The translations under genes were made by a program, and so were the position numbers. The notes below the pieces were generated by a model. It was not told the origin of the DNA. It saw only the letters and a program-made list of their open reading frames with translations, and ran no database searches. A stretch of 64,000 bases of DNA from an uncultured Bacilli bacterium (GTDB lineage Bacteria > Bacillota_I > Bacilli_A > RF39 > UBA660), in assembly GCA_934167465.1 (NCBI GenBank), contig CAKPKR010000006.1:7904-71903 (forward strand), written 5' to 3'. Below are positions 8,592 through 16,668 of the stretch, piece by piece; within the stretch, counting starts at the first letter, position 1; every line of letters begins with the position of its first letter.

Positions 8592-9120
8592 CTATATAAT
8601 CTTCTTTAACATTTTCATCTATTTCATTTAATGTTTCTTCTGTTACTTCATCTTCAATATCATCCCATGGTTCTTCATCTTCTTCAATACTTATTTTTAC
8701 TTTTGTTTCTCCTATTATTTCTACTCCTAGTTCTTTTTCAATTTCAAAGTTGATATTTCCATTATCTATATCTACTTTAACACAATTAGGTTGTTTTAAT
8801 GTTCTAACTATTATATCGGTATCACTTGTCAAATCAGCATTTTCTTTAACTTTTACATTAAATAAATCATTATATGTTACTTTTTTATTTACAACCATTG
8901 TTTTAGAATCGTTATCATAAGAATACCAAATATTTACATCGTAAGAACCATCAACTCCTATTTTATCACCAGATTTATAACCCTTAAATTTATGATTTAT
9001 TACCCAACATCCTAATACTGTTGTAGGAACATTTTCAGTAGTTATTGAATAACTATTTTTAAAGTGTTTTTTTCCTTTTCCGATAATAGCCTTAGTTACA
9101 ATTTCTTTAAATGAAGACAT
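8581..9120 (-). CDS. cotE: CotE-family spore coat morphogenetic protein
   Basis: A 179-residue protein matching CotE along its length: KEIVTKAIIGKGKKH at the N-terminus, then VLGCWVINHKF, DVNIWYSY, LKQPNC and GETKVKISIE, ending in an acidic tail (EEDEEPWDDIEDE). In Bacillus CotE assembles the outer spore coat. No other sporulation gene is visible in the window, so a role in sporulation is not shown; the protein may be kept for another shell or surface function. The start follows GAGGTGAT. It has its own terminator and stands alone. Confidence 0.88.
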   Translation of the reverse strand: MSSFKEIVTKAIIGKGKKHFKNSYSITTENVPTTVLGCWVINHKFKGYKSGDKIGVDGSYDVNIWYSYDNDSKTMVVNKKVTYNDLFNVKVKENADLTSDTDIIVRTLKQPNCVKVDIDNGNINFEIEKELGVEIIGETKVKISIEEDEEPWDDIEDEVTEETLNEIDENVKEDYIENT

Positions 9121-9172
9121 ATAATCACCTCTACATTAATTTATGCTTTTATAGGCGAAAAGTGTACAAAAA

Positions 9173-9199
9173 AATAATATTTTAAAATATTATTTTTTT
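9173..9199 (-). terminator. AT-only terminator-like hairpin
   Basis: A perfect palindrome built from AATAATATTTT and its complement, flanked by A and T runs, overlapping the end of the ASCH-like gene. Confidence 0.55.
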
Positions 9200-9592
9200 A
9201 TCAGTATTTATTATATATTTTGTTAATTCTTCATATCTTGTATCATATGCATATCCTTGTGGTGGTGTAAATTTATATTTTTCTCTTAGTTCTTTTAAAG
9301 CAATAGGTTTTTCTAATTCATAAAAATGTTTTATTTGATAGGCATATTTATATTTTGTTAATTTTTCATTAAATTCTTTATTGCCAATTCCTAATTCGTC
9401 TATTTTATTTGGAAATTCAATAATTTCTCCAATTTCTATTATATATTTTAATGAGGAAGTTGGAACTGTTTCATAAACATATAGAAAATCTATTTTTTCT
9501 TTAGGATTAAAAGATCTAAACTCATAATTTTTAGTTTTGTTTTCAATTCTTCTTAGATGAATTGGATTTATACTTATATAAATTGCCCTCAT
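9182..9592 (-). CDS. ASCH/PUA-like domain protein
   Basis: A 136-residue protein that begins MRAIYISINPIHLRRIENKTKNYEFR, the usual opening of ASCH/PUA-like RNA-binding domains (KAIYLSIKP...I..G.K.YEFR). Such domains bind RNA or modified bases, but the target is unknown. The start overlaps the last 4 nt of the upstream membrane-protein gene, so the two are coupled. Confidence 0.65.
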   Translation of the reverse strand: MRAIYISINPIHLRRIENKTKNYEFRSFNPKEKIDFLYVYETVPTSSLKYIIEIGEIIEFPNKIDELGIGNKEFNEKLTKYKYAYQIKHFYELEKPIALKELREKYKFTPPQGYAYDTRYEELTKYIINTDKKIIF

Positions 9593-10170
9593 TTTTTCTT
9601 ATAAAAATATGATACAAATTTAGAAAATTTATATAAAATTGTATTACTTTTATTTATGGCAAAACTTTTTCCTAAAGCTTTACCTCCAATTGTTAATGAA
9701 GCTACTAAAGCTGTAACTATTAACATTACATAAAATTTATTAAATTTAAATGCATTAGCAATTGATAAAGCAATTATACTTCCAGCACTACCTGATACGA
9801 TACCACATATATCTCCTACTACATCATTACAAAAACTTGATACTTTATCAGCATTCTTTTTAAATGTTACAGCTATATCTGCTCCTTTAATTTTTCTAGA
9901 ATTCATTGAATTAAATGGAACAATATCAGCAGCAGTCACAGAAACTCCTATCATATCAAATATAATTCCTAATAAAATAAAAATTATTAATAATAATATT
10001 CCAATGACAACATTAACATTTGGAATTACAATTTCAGAAAAAGTTGTAAATAATAATGATATTACAAATGTAAGTAATGTTATTTTGATAATCCAATTAT
10101 AATTAATTAATTCTTTTTTCTTTTTAGATTGTAATTGTTTTTTTAAGCTTTTCTTTTCATCTTTATTCAT
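9589..10170 (-). CDS. Conserved membrane protein of unknown function
   Basis: A 193-residue protein with a basic N-terminus (KKSLKKQLQSKKKK), two membrane segments at about residues 27-75, a cytoplasmic or external middle containing FDMIGVSVTAADIVPFNSMNSRKIKGADIA and FCNDVVGDICGIVSGSAG, and further hydrophobic segments at about 118-165. Relatives in clostridia have, as far as I recall, been labelled CorB-like, but no DUF21 or CBS domain is evident and I do not assign transport. Confidence 0.6.
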   Translation of the reverse strand: MNKDEKKSLKKQLQSKKKKELINYNWIIKITLLTFVISLLFTTFSEIVIPNVNVVIGILLLIIFILLGIIFDMIGVSVTAADIVPFNSMNSRKIKGADIAVTFKKNADKVSSFCNDVVGDICGIVSGSAGSIIALSIANAFKFNKFYVMLIVTALVASLTIGGKALGKSFAINKSNTILYKFSKFVSYFYKKK

Positions 10171-10225
10171 TTATTTCACCTATAATAATTATACCATTTT
10201 TATTGTGTTTTTTATACTTATTAAT

Positions 10226-10250
10226 CAAAAAAAGATTAGTTAACTAATCT
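10226..10250 (-). terminator. Terminator after the secreted-protein gene
   Basis: AGATTAG-TTAA-CTAATCT followed by seven T on the minus strand, overlapping the stop codon of the gene at 10244-11644. Confidence 0.75.
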
Positions 10251-11644
10251 TCTATTGGTTCAGGCTTACCAAATATTTCAGTCATTCTATTTATGAAATT
10301 TACTACTGCCTCATTTTTTCCTATATTTTCATAAATTGAATTCATATCCTTTTCGGTAATATTTTCATAATTAATTCTTTCTTTTGAAAGAATATTTGTA
10401 AATGGTTCATCAGTTTGTTCAATATTTGTATTGCTATTAATATTAATTGTAGCAATCAATTCATCATTATCCTTAATATTAATATTAAATTTTGAATTAT
10501 TAGTGTTTATACTATCTTTTTTGGTTATTTTATTTGTTAAATTTCCATCAATAGTTATCCCTGAACTAACTACATTATAATCAATATCAATTAGTTCTTT
10601 TGTTATTTTTGAATTAATTGTAATATTCGTTTTTTCTTCATCATTTTGAACATTAATAATTGTTTTATATTCATTTTCTTTTTGTTTTTTAGATGTTAAT
10701 TCAGCTACTTTTTTTCCTGTTATATATAAATTTCCATAAATAACATCATTATAATTATAAATATTTAGTTTTCCTAAATTATTAAAATTAATTTCAAAGC
10801 CAATATAATCATTTAATAACCCTTTTGTGTATAAAGAAAGTGATACAAAAGTTTCATTTTCAAATTCAGTTTCTGCTTCTAATTCTTTTATAAGTTCATT
10901 AATACTAGACTCTATTTCTTTTTCATCAACTTCTCCTAGTTCAGAAATATATTTAATAAATTTTTTATCTTTTTCTAAATCTTTCAATGTATTAATTAAT
11001 AATTTAATTGTTTTTTCTTCAGTGAATTCATATTCTATTTTATTTACTTCAATTTTATTTTTTTGAATATTTAATTTTTCTTTTGATTTTTTAAAATCTT
11101 TTTGATTTAAATTTTTAAACAAATTATCTTTAATAGTTTTTAAAACATATTTAATTTTACTAATTTCCATATTAGAGTTTTCAAATAATGAATCATACTC
11201 TTCGTATGGAATCTCAATATATTTATCATATAAATTTTTAAGTTCAACATAAAAATTTTTATTTTGTCCATACATTGCAACATCAAATAAATCATTTTTA
11301 TCATATTTAGTGTTTAATTCAAATGAGAATTCTTTACTTTTATAATCTTGAACAGCATTTATAAAAAATTGCAACTTATTAATTTCATCTAAAATATTCT
11401 GATCAATTACATCTTTATATTTATCACTAACATTAAAATCAAAAGATAAATCACTATTTAATTTAGTTGTTTTATCATAAGAAACATCTATATTATCTAG
11501 TGTATCTTCTATATTTTTATATCCTTTATTTAATATTTTAGCAAAAATATTTTTTGAATTATTTAAATATAAATATGTTCCTCCTAGTAAAACAATAACA
11601 ACGACAGGTAAAATTATCCATAATTTATTTATTTTTTTCTTCAT
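10244..11644 (-). CDS. Signal-anchored extracytoplasmic protein of unknown function
   Basis: From ATG 11644 (after a GAGGAG site) the product is 466 residues. It has a Lys-rich N-terminus and a single hydrophobic segment (LWIILPVVVIVLLGGTYLYL), then a long hydrophilic region rich in Asn, Lys, Asp and Glu with strand-like patterns and no cysteines that I can see. The C-terminus ends IFGKPEPIED. It is probably anchored to the membrane with the bulk outside. I do not recognise a family. An in-frame upstream ATG at 11698 lies in the terminator of the ncRNA and is not credible. Confidence 0.6.
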   Translation of the reverse strand: MKKKINKLWIILPVVVIVLLGGTYLYLNNSKNIFAKILNKGYKNIEDTLDNIDVSYDKTTKLNSDLSFDFNVSDKYKDVIDQNILDEINKLQFFINAVQDYKSKEFSFELNTKYDKNDLFDVAMYGQNKNFYVELKNLYDKYIEIPYEEYDSLFENSNMEISKIKYVLKTIKDNLFKNLNQKDFKKSKEKLNIQKNKIEVNKIEYEFTEEKTIKLLINTLKDLEKDKKFIKYISELGEVDEKEIESSINELIKELEAETEFENETFVSLSLYTKGLLNDYIGFEINFNNLGKLNIYNYNDVIYGNLYITGKKVAELTSKKQKENEYKTIINVQNDEEKTNITINSKITKELIDIDYNVVSSGITIDGNLTNKITKKDSINTNNSKFNINIKDNDELIATININSNTNIEQTDEPFTNILSKERINYENITEKDMNSIYENIGKNEAVVNFINRMTEIFGKPEPIED

Positions 11645-11679
11645 ATAACTTACTCCTCTTCTGAGGCTGATTATAACAG

Positions 11680-11704
11680 AAAAAAAGATATTTTGCAATA
11701 TCTT
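11680..11704 (-). terminator. Terminator of the large ncRNA
   Basis: AAGATATT-GCAA-AATATCTT followed by TTTTT on the minus strand. It ends the 11.7-12.3 kb transcript 36 nt before the next gene's start at 11644. Confidence 0.8.
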
Positions 11705-12289
11705 AAAACAATGGCGATTAATATAGTTAACTTTATGTCTTAGGTCAAGTAGAATTTCTCTAGTTTTTACTTATCGTTACCAATAAGCGGTTCCCCTTTG
11801 AAAAAACCAATATACCGTTACCAAATATATGACTTGATTACCACTTAGTACATACTGCAATCCTATATTAGCACTCTAGGAATTTTCTTCAACAACAATT
11901 TATTATTAATTCTTTTTTGCAAACATAGTTTCATAAAGCAATAATATTATTATATTGGCCAAAACAATAATATCTGTCATTAATCCCCTATATTCACTCA
12001 AGACAAGCTACGCTACTCGTAAGTGATCCCCACATAGTAGGTTTAATCCTAAATCGTCACAAGTCCATCAACTTTCGTGTATAGGCTTATAACAAGTTTA
12101 GGTCTCCACGAATACTGGGTCGATTGCGTATGCCATTACGGTCGCCCAACATTCTATCTTCCAGCACTCACCCTACACTGGGCGTATAAAGCAAGCACCA
12201 CAAGCTTCACAGATGTGCTCTTTAATGGATTTTTAGCCCCATCTTCATAATAAATTTAATTGACTAGAATAATGTGCCATCAATTTATA
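11680..12289 (-). ncRNA. Large structured noncoding RNA, about 610 nt, class not identified
   Basis: This roughly 670-bp gap has no credible ORF and is visibly richer in GC and structure than the other spacers. A sigma-A promoter sits at 12324-12296 and an intrinsic terminator at 11704-11680, which defines an RNA of about 610 nt. Candidate helices are CGCCCA/TGGGCG (12184-12143), CCTAAA/TTTAGG with TTCGTG/CACGAA arranged as a pseudoknot, TACG-AGTAG-CGTA, and ATATTATT/AATAATAT with a TTGGCCAA loop (11962-11955). Two hairpins near the 3' end share the loop-side motif TTGGTAACG (11824-11816 and 11783-11775). It lacks the marks of RNase P RNA, tmRNA or group II introns. Size fits ROOL, OLE or GOLLD; I could not assign one. 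Confidence 0.75.
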
Positions 12290-12295
12290 TACAAA

Positions 12296-12324
12296 ATAAT
12301 AGCAAATATTAGAATTATTGTCAA
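12296..12324 (-). promoter_or_regulatory. Strong promoter of the large ncRNA
   Basis: TTGACA (12324-12319), 17-bp spacer ending TGC, TATTAT (12301-12296). Consensus -35 and extended -10 with optimal spacing, 70 bp beyond the stop codon of the upstream tkt gene. Confidence 0.8.
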
Positions 12325-12370
12325 ATTCTAATCTATTATATGTTTAATCAAAGAAAAAGATGAATTATAT

Positions 12371-14371
12371 TCATCTTATTAAATTATATATACCATTTTC
12401 AATTGTCATATAATCAAATTTCATATATTCTAGTACTTGATCTTTAGGACCACTTATTCCAAAAGTATTAATAGTAAATAAATATGAATCATTATAAACA
12501 TATTTTTCCCAGCCAAATTTTGAACCTGCTTCAATTACTATTTTTTTACAACCTGTTGGTAATATTTGTTCTTTATATTCTTTTGATTGTTTTTCGAATA
12601 ATTCCATACAAGGCATACTTACAACTCTTACATTTAAGTCATATTTTCTTTTTAAATTATATGCAACTAAACAAGCAGTAGATACTTCTGTACCAGTTGA
12701 TATTATAATTCCATTTAAGTTTCCTTGTTCTCTTTCTAGTATATATGCTCCTTTACTAACATCTGCATTAACAGTATTTTTCATTATTTTTATTTCTGTT
12801 CTTGATAATAATAATGCACTTGGAGTTCCTTTTGATTTTAATATTTCATTCCAACAATAAACTAGTTCATTAGCATCACATGGTCTAAATACATTTAAAT
12901 TCGGAGTAGCTCTTAAAGTTGCTAACTGCTCTATTGGTTGATGTGTTGGACCATCTTCACCAACTAATATTGAATCGTGTGAAAAAATATAAGTTACTGG
13001 TAAATTCATTAAAGCAGACATTCTAATAGCTGGTTTCATATAATCGGAAAAACTTAAAAATGTTGATCCGAATACACGATAATTATATGTTGCAATTCCG
13101 TTTAAAATAGCTCCCATAGCGTGTTCTCTAACACCAAAATAAATGTTTCTACCCTTAAAATCGTCTGTCTTTAAATAATCGTATTTTTCTAAATATACAT
13201 TAGTAGCGCTTGCGACATCAGCTGAGCCACCTATAAAATTAGGTATTTTTTCAGCTATCTTATTCATTATAGTTTTATTAGTAACTCTCGTTGCCTCTTT
13301 TAAATCTTCATCAAATTTAAAGTCTTCTAAAGATAACAATGGATAATTTACATCTTCAAATAAAAATTTAATTTCTTCATCTTTGACATTCAATAATCCA
13401 CTTTTATACATTTTATAATTATTAGACCATTCCATATATTTATCATTTACTCTAGTTGATATTTGGTTTTGAAAATTCATTTTTGCTTGTTCATTAACGT
13501 AGAATTTTCCTTGTGGTATTCCTAAGTTATTTTTTAATTGTTCAATATCTTCTTTAGATAATGGTTTTCCGTGAACTTTATTAGTTCCTGCTAGAAATGA
13601 TCCTTCACCAATAATTGTTTTAAATTCTATTATAATTGGTTTTGATGAGTTTTTAGCCTTTTCTATAGCTTTACTTATTTCTTTTACATCATTTCCTTTT
13701 TTTACTAACAATGTATTCCAACCTAAAGCACTAAATCTACCTAAAACATTTTCTTTAAAGGTTAAATCAGTTGAGCCATCTAAGCTTATATTATTTGAAT
13801 CATATAATACAATTAGATTATTCAAATTTAAACTTCCAGCTATACTAGCAGCTTCATTAGTGATTCCTTCCATTAAATCACCATCGCCACATAATACATA
13901 TATTTTATGATCAATTATAGATTTTTCTTTTTCTAAAATATTTTTTTTAGGGGTTTTTAATTCTTGATATAGTTTTTTACTAGCGATTGCCATTCCTACA
14001 GCTGAAGCAAATCCTTGACCTAATGGTCCCGTAGAAATATCTACTCCCGGTGTTATTCCATATTCTGGATGTCCTGGAGTTTTATACCCTACTTTTCTAA
14101 AGTTTTTAAGGTCATCAATTGATAAGTCGAATCCCGCCATATATAATGTTGCATATAAAAGTGCTGAACCGTGACCTCCTGACATTATAAATCTATCACG
14201 ATTTATCCATTTTGAGTCTTTTATACTTATTTCTAAATGTTTAGCATATAAAGTATATAAAATTGGAGCAGCTCCTAATACGATTCCTGGATGCCCACTT
14301 TTAGCTTCATCAATCATATCAATTGCTAAAGACTTAATATTTGCAATTATTTCATTGTCCATTGTATTCAC
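12371..14371 (-). CDS. tkt: Transketolase
   Basis: Thiamine-diphosphate enzyme of the non-oxidative pentose phosphate pathway, moving two-carbon units between sugar phosphates. At 666 residues it is full length. It shows SGHPGIVLGAAPILYTLY near residue 21, GHGSALLYA, the ThDP/Mg motif GDGDLMEGITNEA, the catalytic Glu in GVREHAMGAILNG, and a C-terminal domain with EAGSKFGWEKYV. It is transcribed alone, away from lexA, with a GGTGAATAC-type site before ATG 14371. Confidence 0.95.
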   Translation of the reverse strand: MNTMDNEIIANIKSLAIDMIDEAKSGHPGIVLGAAPILYTLYAKHLEISIKDSKWINRDRFIMSGGHGSALLYATLYMAGFDLSIDDLKNFRKVGYKTPGHPEYGITPGVDISTGPLGQGFASAVGMAIASKKLYQELKTPKKNILEKEKSIIDHKIYVLCGDGDLMEGITNEAASIAGSLNLNNLIVLYDSNNISLDGSTDLTFKENVLGRFSALGWNTLLVKKGNDVKEISKAIEKAKNSSKPIIIEFKTIIGEGSFLAGTNKVHGKPLSKEDIEQLKNNLGIPQGKFYVNEQAKMNFQNQISTRVNDKYMEWSNNYKMYKSGLLNVKDEEIKFLFEDVNYPLLSLEDFKFDEDLKEATRVTNKTIMNKIAEKIPNFIGGSADVASATNVYLEKYDYLKTDDFKGRNIYFGVREHAMGAILNGIATYNYRVFGSTFLSFSDYMKPAIRMSALMNLPVTYIFSHDSILVGEDGPTHQPIEQLATLRATPNLNVFRPCDANELVYCWNEILKSKGTPSALLLSRTEIKIMKNTVNADVSKGAYILEREQGNLNGIIISTGTEVSTACLVAYNLKRKYDLNVRVVSMPCMELFEKQSKEYKEQILPTGCKKIVIEAGSKFGWEKYVYNDSYLFTINTFGISGPKDQVLEYMKFDYMTIENGIYNLIR

Positions 14372-14415
14372 CTACCATATAAATAGTATAGCAAATTTTT
14401 AAAATAATATAAAGA

Positions 14416-14550
14416 TTATTCTGTTACTATTTGAATATTTTCACTTGATTCAAAATTTTGATTATTATCAGTCATTCCTCCTATATAAGTTAATCCAAAT
14501 ACAATTATTACGAATAAAATCATTGTTTTGCTTTTAAATATTTCTAACAT
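14416..14550 (-). CDS. 44-residue SOS-controlled membrane microprotein (YneA/SosA-like position)
   Basis: A short ORF starting at ATG 14550 after a strong AAGGAGTGAT site. The product has a basic start (MLEIFKSK), one hydrophobic segment (TMILFVIIVFGLTYIGG) and a short polar tail (DNNQNFESSENIQIVTE). It is divergent from lexA, and its promoter spacer contains an SOS box. In Bacillus and Staphylococcus the gene divergent from lexA is yneA or sosA, a membrane inhibitor of cell division during the SOS response. This protein has the topology but lacks YneA's LysM domain and is shorter than SosA. The role is inferred from position, control and topology. Confidence 0.7.
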   Translation of the reverse strand: MLEIFKSKTMILFVIIVFGLTYIGGMTDNNQNFESSENIQIVTE

Positions 14551-14573
14551 ACTATCACTCCTTCGTTGATATA

Positions 14574-14602
14574 ATCTTATCACGAATATTTGTTCGTGTC
14601 AA
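14574..14602 (-). promoter_or_regulatory. Promoter of the SOS microprotein gene
   Basis: TTGACA (14602-14597), 17-bp spacer, TAAGAT (14579-14574) preceded by TGA. The spacer holds the SOS box at 14583-14596, so LexA binding would block RNA polymerase. Confidence 0.8.
14583..14596. promoter_or_regulatory. LexA/SOS box 1
   Basis: CGAATATTTGTTCG, close to the Gram-positive consensus CGAAC-N4-GTTCG with one deviation, located in the spacer of the minus-strand promoter. Confidence 0.85.
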
Positions 14603-14611
14603 TATAAATTA

Positions 14612-14625
14612 CGAACAAAAGTTTG
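14612..14625. promoter_or_regulatory. LexA/SOS box 2
   Basis: CGAACAAAAGTTTG, one deviation from consensus, overlapping the -35 hexamer of the lexA promoter: autoregulation. Confidence 0.85.
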
Positions 14626-14651
14626 ACAAAATGTAAAGTATGTGCTAAAAT
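14623..14651 (+). promoter_or_regulatory. lexA promoter
   Basis: TTGACA (14623-14628), 17-bp spacer ending TGC, TAAAAT (14646-14651), with the SOS box over the -35. Confidence 0.8.
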
Positions 14652-14681
14652 GTAAATGTATTAAAAAAGGAGGTTATTTTT

Positions 14682-15299
14682 TTGAAAGAATTAACTAAAA
14701 AACAAAAACAAATATTAGATTTTATTAAAACTTATATGGTTTCCCACGGATATCCACCAACTATTAGAGAAATAGGTACAGCTGTTGGTTCATCAAGTCC
14801 TGCTACTATTCACGCCCATTTAGCTAATCTAGAAGAAAAAGGATATATTAAAAAACAAAATAGTAAAAATAGAGCTCTTGAATTATTAGTCGAAAATGAA
14901 TTTGAACAAAAGAACGAAAATGTTGTCGATGTTCCATTGCTTGGTAAAATAACTGCCGGAAGTCCAATTGAAGCTATCGAAAATCCAAACGAATTTTTTT
15001 CATTACCAGCTTTCTTAATTCCTAAAAACAAAGAAGTATTTACCTTAAATGTAAGTGGATGTAGTATGATTAATGCTGGAATATTTGATGGTGATATTGT
15101 TATTGTTGAAAAAAGAAATACAGCTAGAAACGGTGAAATTGTTGTAGCAATGACTGATGAAAATGAAGTTACTTTAAAAAGATTTTATAAAGAAAATGGT
15201 CACTTTAGATTACAACCAGAAAACGATACAATGGATCCAATTATTTTACCTAACGTTACAATCTTAGGTATTGCTATCGGATTATATAGAAAAATATAA
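14682..15299 (+). CDS. lexA: SOS-response repressor LexA
   Basis: A 205-residue repressor and self-cleaving protease. The N-terminal winged helix (TKKQKQILDFI to GYIKK) is followed by a cleavage site in KITAGSP (Ala-Gly), the catalytic Ser in SGCSMINAGI and the Lys in VTLKRFY. Translation starts at a TTG (14682) placed 8 nt after GGAGG; no ATG fits. Two SOS boxes upstream indicate autoregulation and control of the divergent microprotein. Confidence 0.95.
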   Translation: MKELTKKQKQILDFIKTYMVSHGYPPTIREIGTAVGSSSPATIHAHLANLEEKGYIKKQNSKNRALELLVENEFEQKNENVVDVPLLGKITAGSPIEAIENPNEFFSLPAFLIPKNKEVFTLNVSGCSMINAGIFDGDIVIVEKRNTARNGEIVVAMTDENEVTLKRFYKENGHFRLQPENDTMDPIILPNVTILGIAIGLYRKI

Positions 15300-15323
15300 A
15301 AACAACTTTTTAAAGTTGTTTTT
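15298..15323. terminator. Bidirectional terminator between lexA and the lipoprotein gene
   Basis: AACAACTTT and AAAGTTGTT form a near-perfect hairpin with A and T runs on both sides, between convergent genes. Confidence 0.75.
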
Positions 15324-16008
15324 AGTAATTATTTTTTAATTTTTGATACCAATCTTTTACTTTTGTTTTAGTCTTATCGTATGTATCTTTAGCTGCATCT
15401 TTTGTTTTATCAATTACTTCTTTATCTCTTTCCATTATTTCTGAAGCTGATTCTTTAAAATTATTATAAGTTTCATCACTCATATTTTCTTTTAATTTAT
15501 CATCCGTTTTTTGTGATATTTCATCATATTTTTGTTTTAAATATTCTTTCGCACTATTATATTTTTCATCAATTTTATCTTTATAATTTGGAAATTTATT
15601 TTCTATTTTAGTATCTACTGTATAGTAAATTTCTAAAATATTATTTTTTGTTTCTTCTTTTAAATAATTAAATTTTATACCTTTAATCTCCCCATCATAA
15701 AATATGAAGTCAGTCATTGTTATAAATTTTTTTATTACTTCTTCCTTTACTTCTTCAGTATCTATATTATTTTTAATATCATTAAAATAATTCAATACCT
15801 CTTTATCTCTATCGGTTATTATTTCTGGTGTTTGTTTACTTTCTTTATTTGACACTGAAGAAATTTGAGCTTTTTCTTCATTTTTTGTTTCTGTTTTAGG
15901 TGTTTCTTGTTTTATTTGTTCTCTAGGTTCAATTTTATTACTACAACCAGTTATTAAAATAAATCCTGACAACACAATAATAAATATTTTTTTATTTACA
16001 TTTTTCAT
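15322..16008 (-). CDS. Lipoprotein of unknown function
   Basis: From ATG 16008 the product is 228 residues with a lipoprotein signal: MKNVNKK, a hydrophobic core, and the lipobox ITGC (Cys22). The mature part is hydrophilic and mostly helical, ending in Lys/Asp-rich repeats (DKTKDAAKDTYDKTKTKVKDW) like those in YtxH or LEA-type proteins. The start lies inside queH (17-nt overlap) and uses a GGAG in the queH coding sequence. Probably tethered to the outer membrane face; function unknown. Confidence 0.65.
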   Translation of the reverse strand: MKNVNKKIFIIVLSGFILITGCSNKIEPREQIKQETPKTETKNEEKAQISSVSNKESKQTPEIITDRDKEVLNYFNDIKNNIDTEEVKEEVIKKFITMTDFIFYDGEIKGIKFNYLKEETKNNILEIYYTVDTKIENKFPNYKDKIDEKYNSAKEYLKQKYDEISQKTDDKLKENMSDETYNNFKESASEIMERDKEVIDKTKDAAKDTYDKTKTKVKDWYQKLKNNY

Positions 16009-16606
16009 ATTTTTCACGCTCCATTTTTGAAAAAACACAACCACAATAATTTTGTCTATATAAATTATATTCTTTAGATAATTCTATGCTTCTTTTATAG
16101 CCATTTTTCTTTTTAAAATCCGAAGGTAAATATTTTATTTTATATTTTTCTTCCAATAAGTAACCTATTTCATTTATTTTTTTACTATTTTTATATGGAC
16201 TTACTGTTAATGTTGTAGCAAAATAATCATATTTTAAATCACTTGCTTTTTTTGCTGTGCTATCCATTCTAAGTAAATAACATTTACTACATCTGGAACC
16301 TCCTTCTGGTTCATTTTCTAATCCTTTTATTACATTTAAAAAATCGTCATAATTATAATCTGAATCAATTATATTAAGCTTATTTTTAGTTTTAAATTCA
16401 TTTATGAATTTTATTTGTTCTTTTTTTCTTTTTTCATATTCTTCGACTGGTGATATATTAGGATTATAGTAATAAATTGTTATATTGAAATAATTTGAAA
16501 GATATTCAATACAATAACTACTACAAGGTGCACAACAACTATGCAATAATAAATTAGGCGTATAGTCTAAATTTCCAATTATTTTATCTAATTCTTCTTG
16601 ATACAT
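15992..16606 (-). CDS. queH: Epoxyqueuosine reductase QueH
   Basis: Last step of queuosine synthesis: reduction of epoxyqueuosine in tRNA. The 204-residue protein has the family's cysteine pattern: HSCCAPCSS near the N-terminus, RCSKCYLLRM in the middle and NYCGCVFS near the end, which hold the [4Fe-4S] cluster and a second metal. YYNPNISPVEEYEKRK is also typical. Other queuosine genes are not in the window, so Q or its precursor may be salvaged. Confidence 0.93.
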   Translation of the reverse strand: MYQEELDKIIGNLDYTPNLLLHSCCAPCSSYCIEYLSNYFNITIYYYNPNISPVEEYEKRKKEQIKFINEFKTKNKLNIIDSDYNYDDFLNVIKGLENEPEGGSRCSKCYLLRMDSTAKKASDLKYDYFATTLTVSPYKNSKKINEIGYLLEEKYKIKYLPSDFKKKNGYKRSIELSKEYNLYRQNYCGCVFSKMEREKYEKCK

Positions 16607-16641
16607 AATATCACCTCTTTACGCAAATATTATATAACGAA

Positions 16642-16668
16642 AAAAGATTTAAATCAATTAAATCTTTT
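16642..16668 (-). terminator. Terminator after the CcdA-like gene
   Basis: AAAAGATTTA and TAAATCTTTT pair around a short loop and are followed by T on the minus strand; it closes the obg-to-ccdA-like block. Confidence 0.7.

Noticed and set aside
10244..11698. Longer start for the secreted protein at 11698
   Set aside because: It would pass through the ncRNA terminator; ATG 11644 has a GAGGAG site and begins the signal sequence.
11680..12289. RNase P RNA, tmRNA or group II intron
   Set aside because: None of the universal sequences I know (P4 of RNase P, tRNA-like ends and tag frame of tmRNA, domain V) is present.
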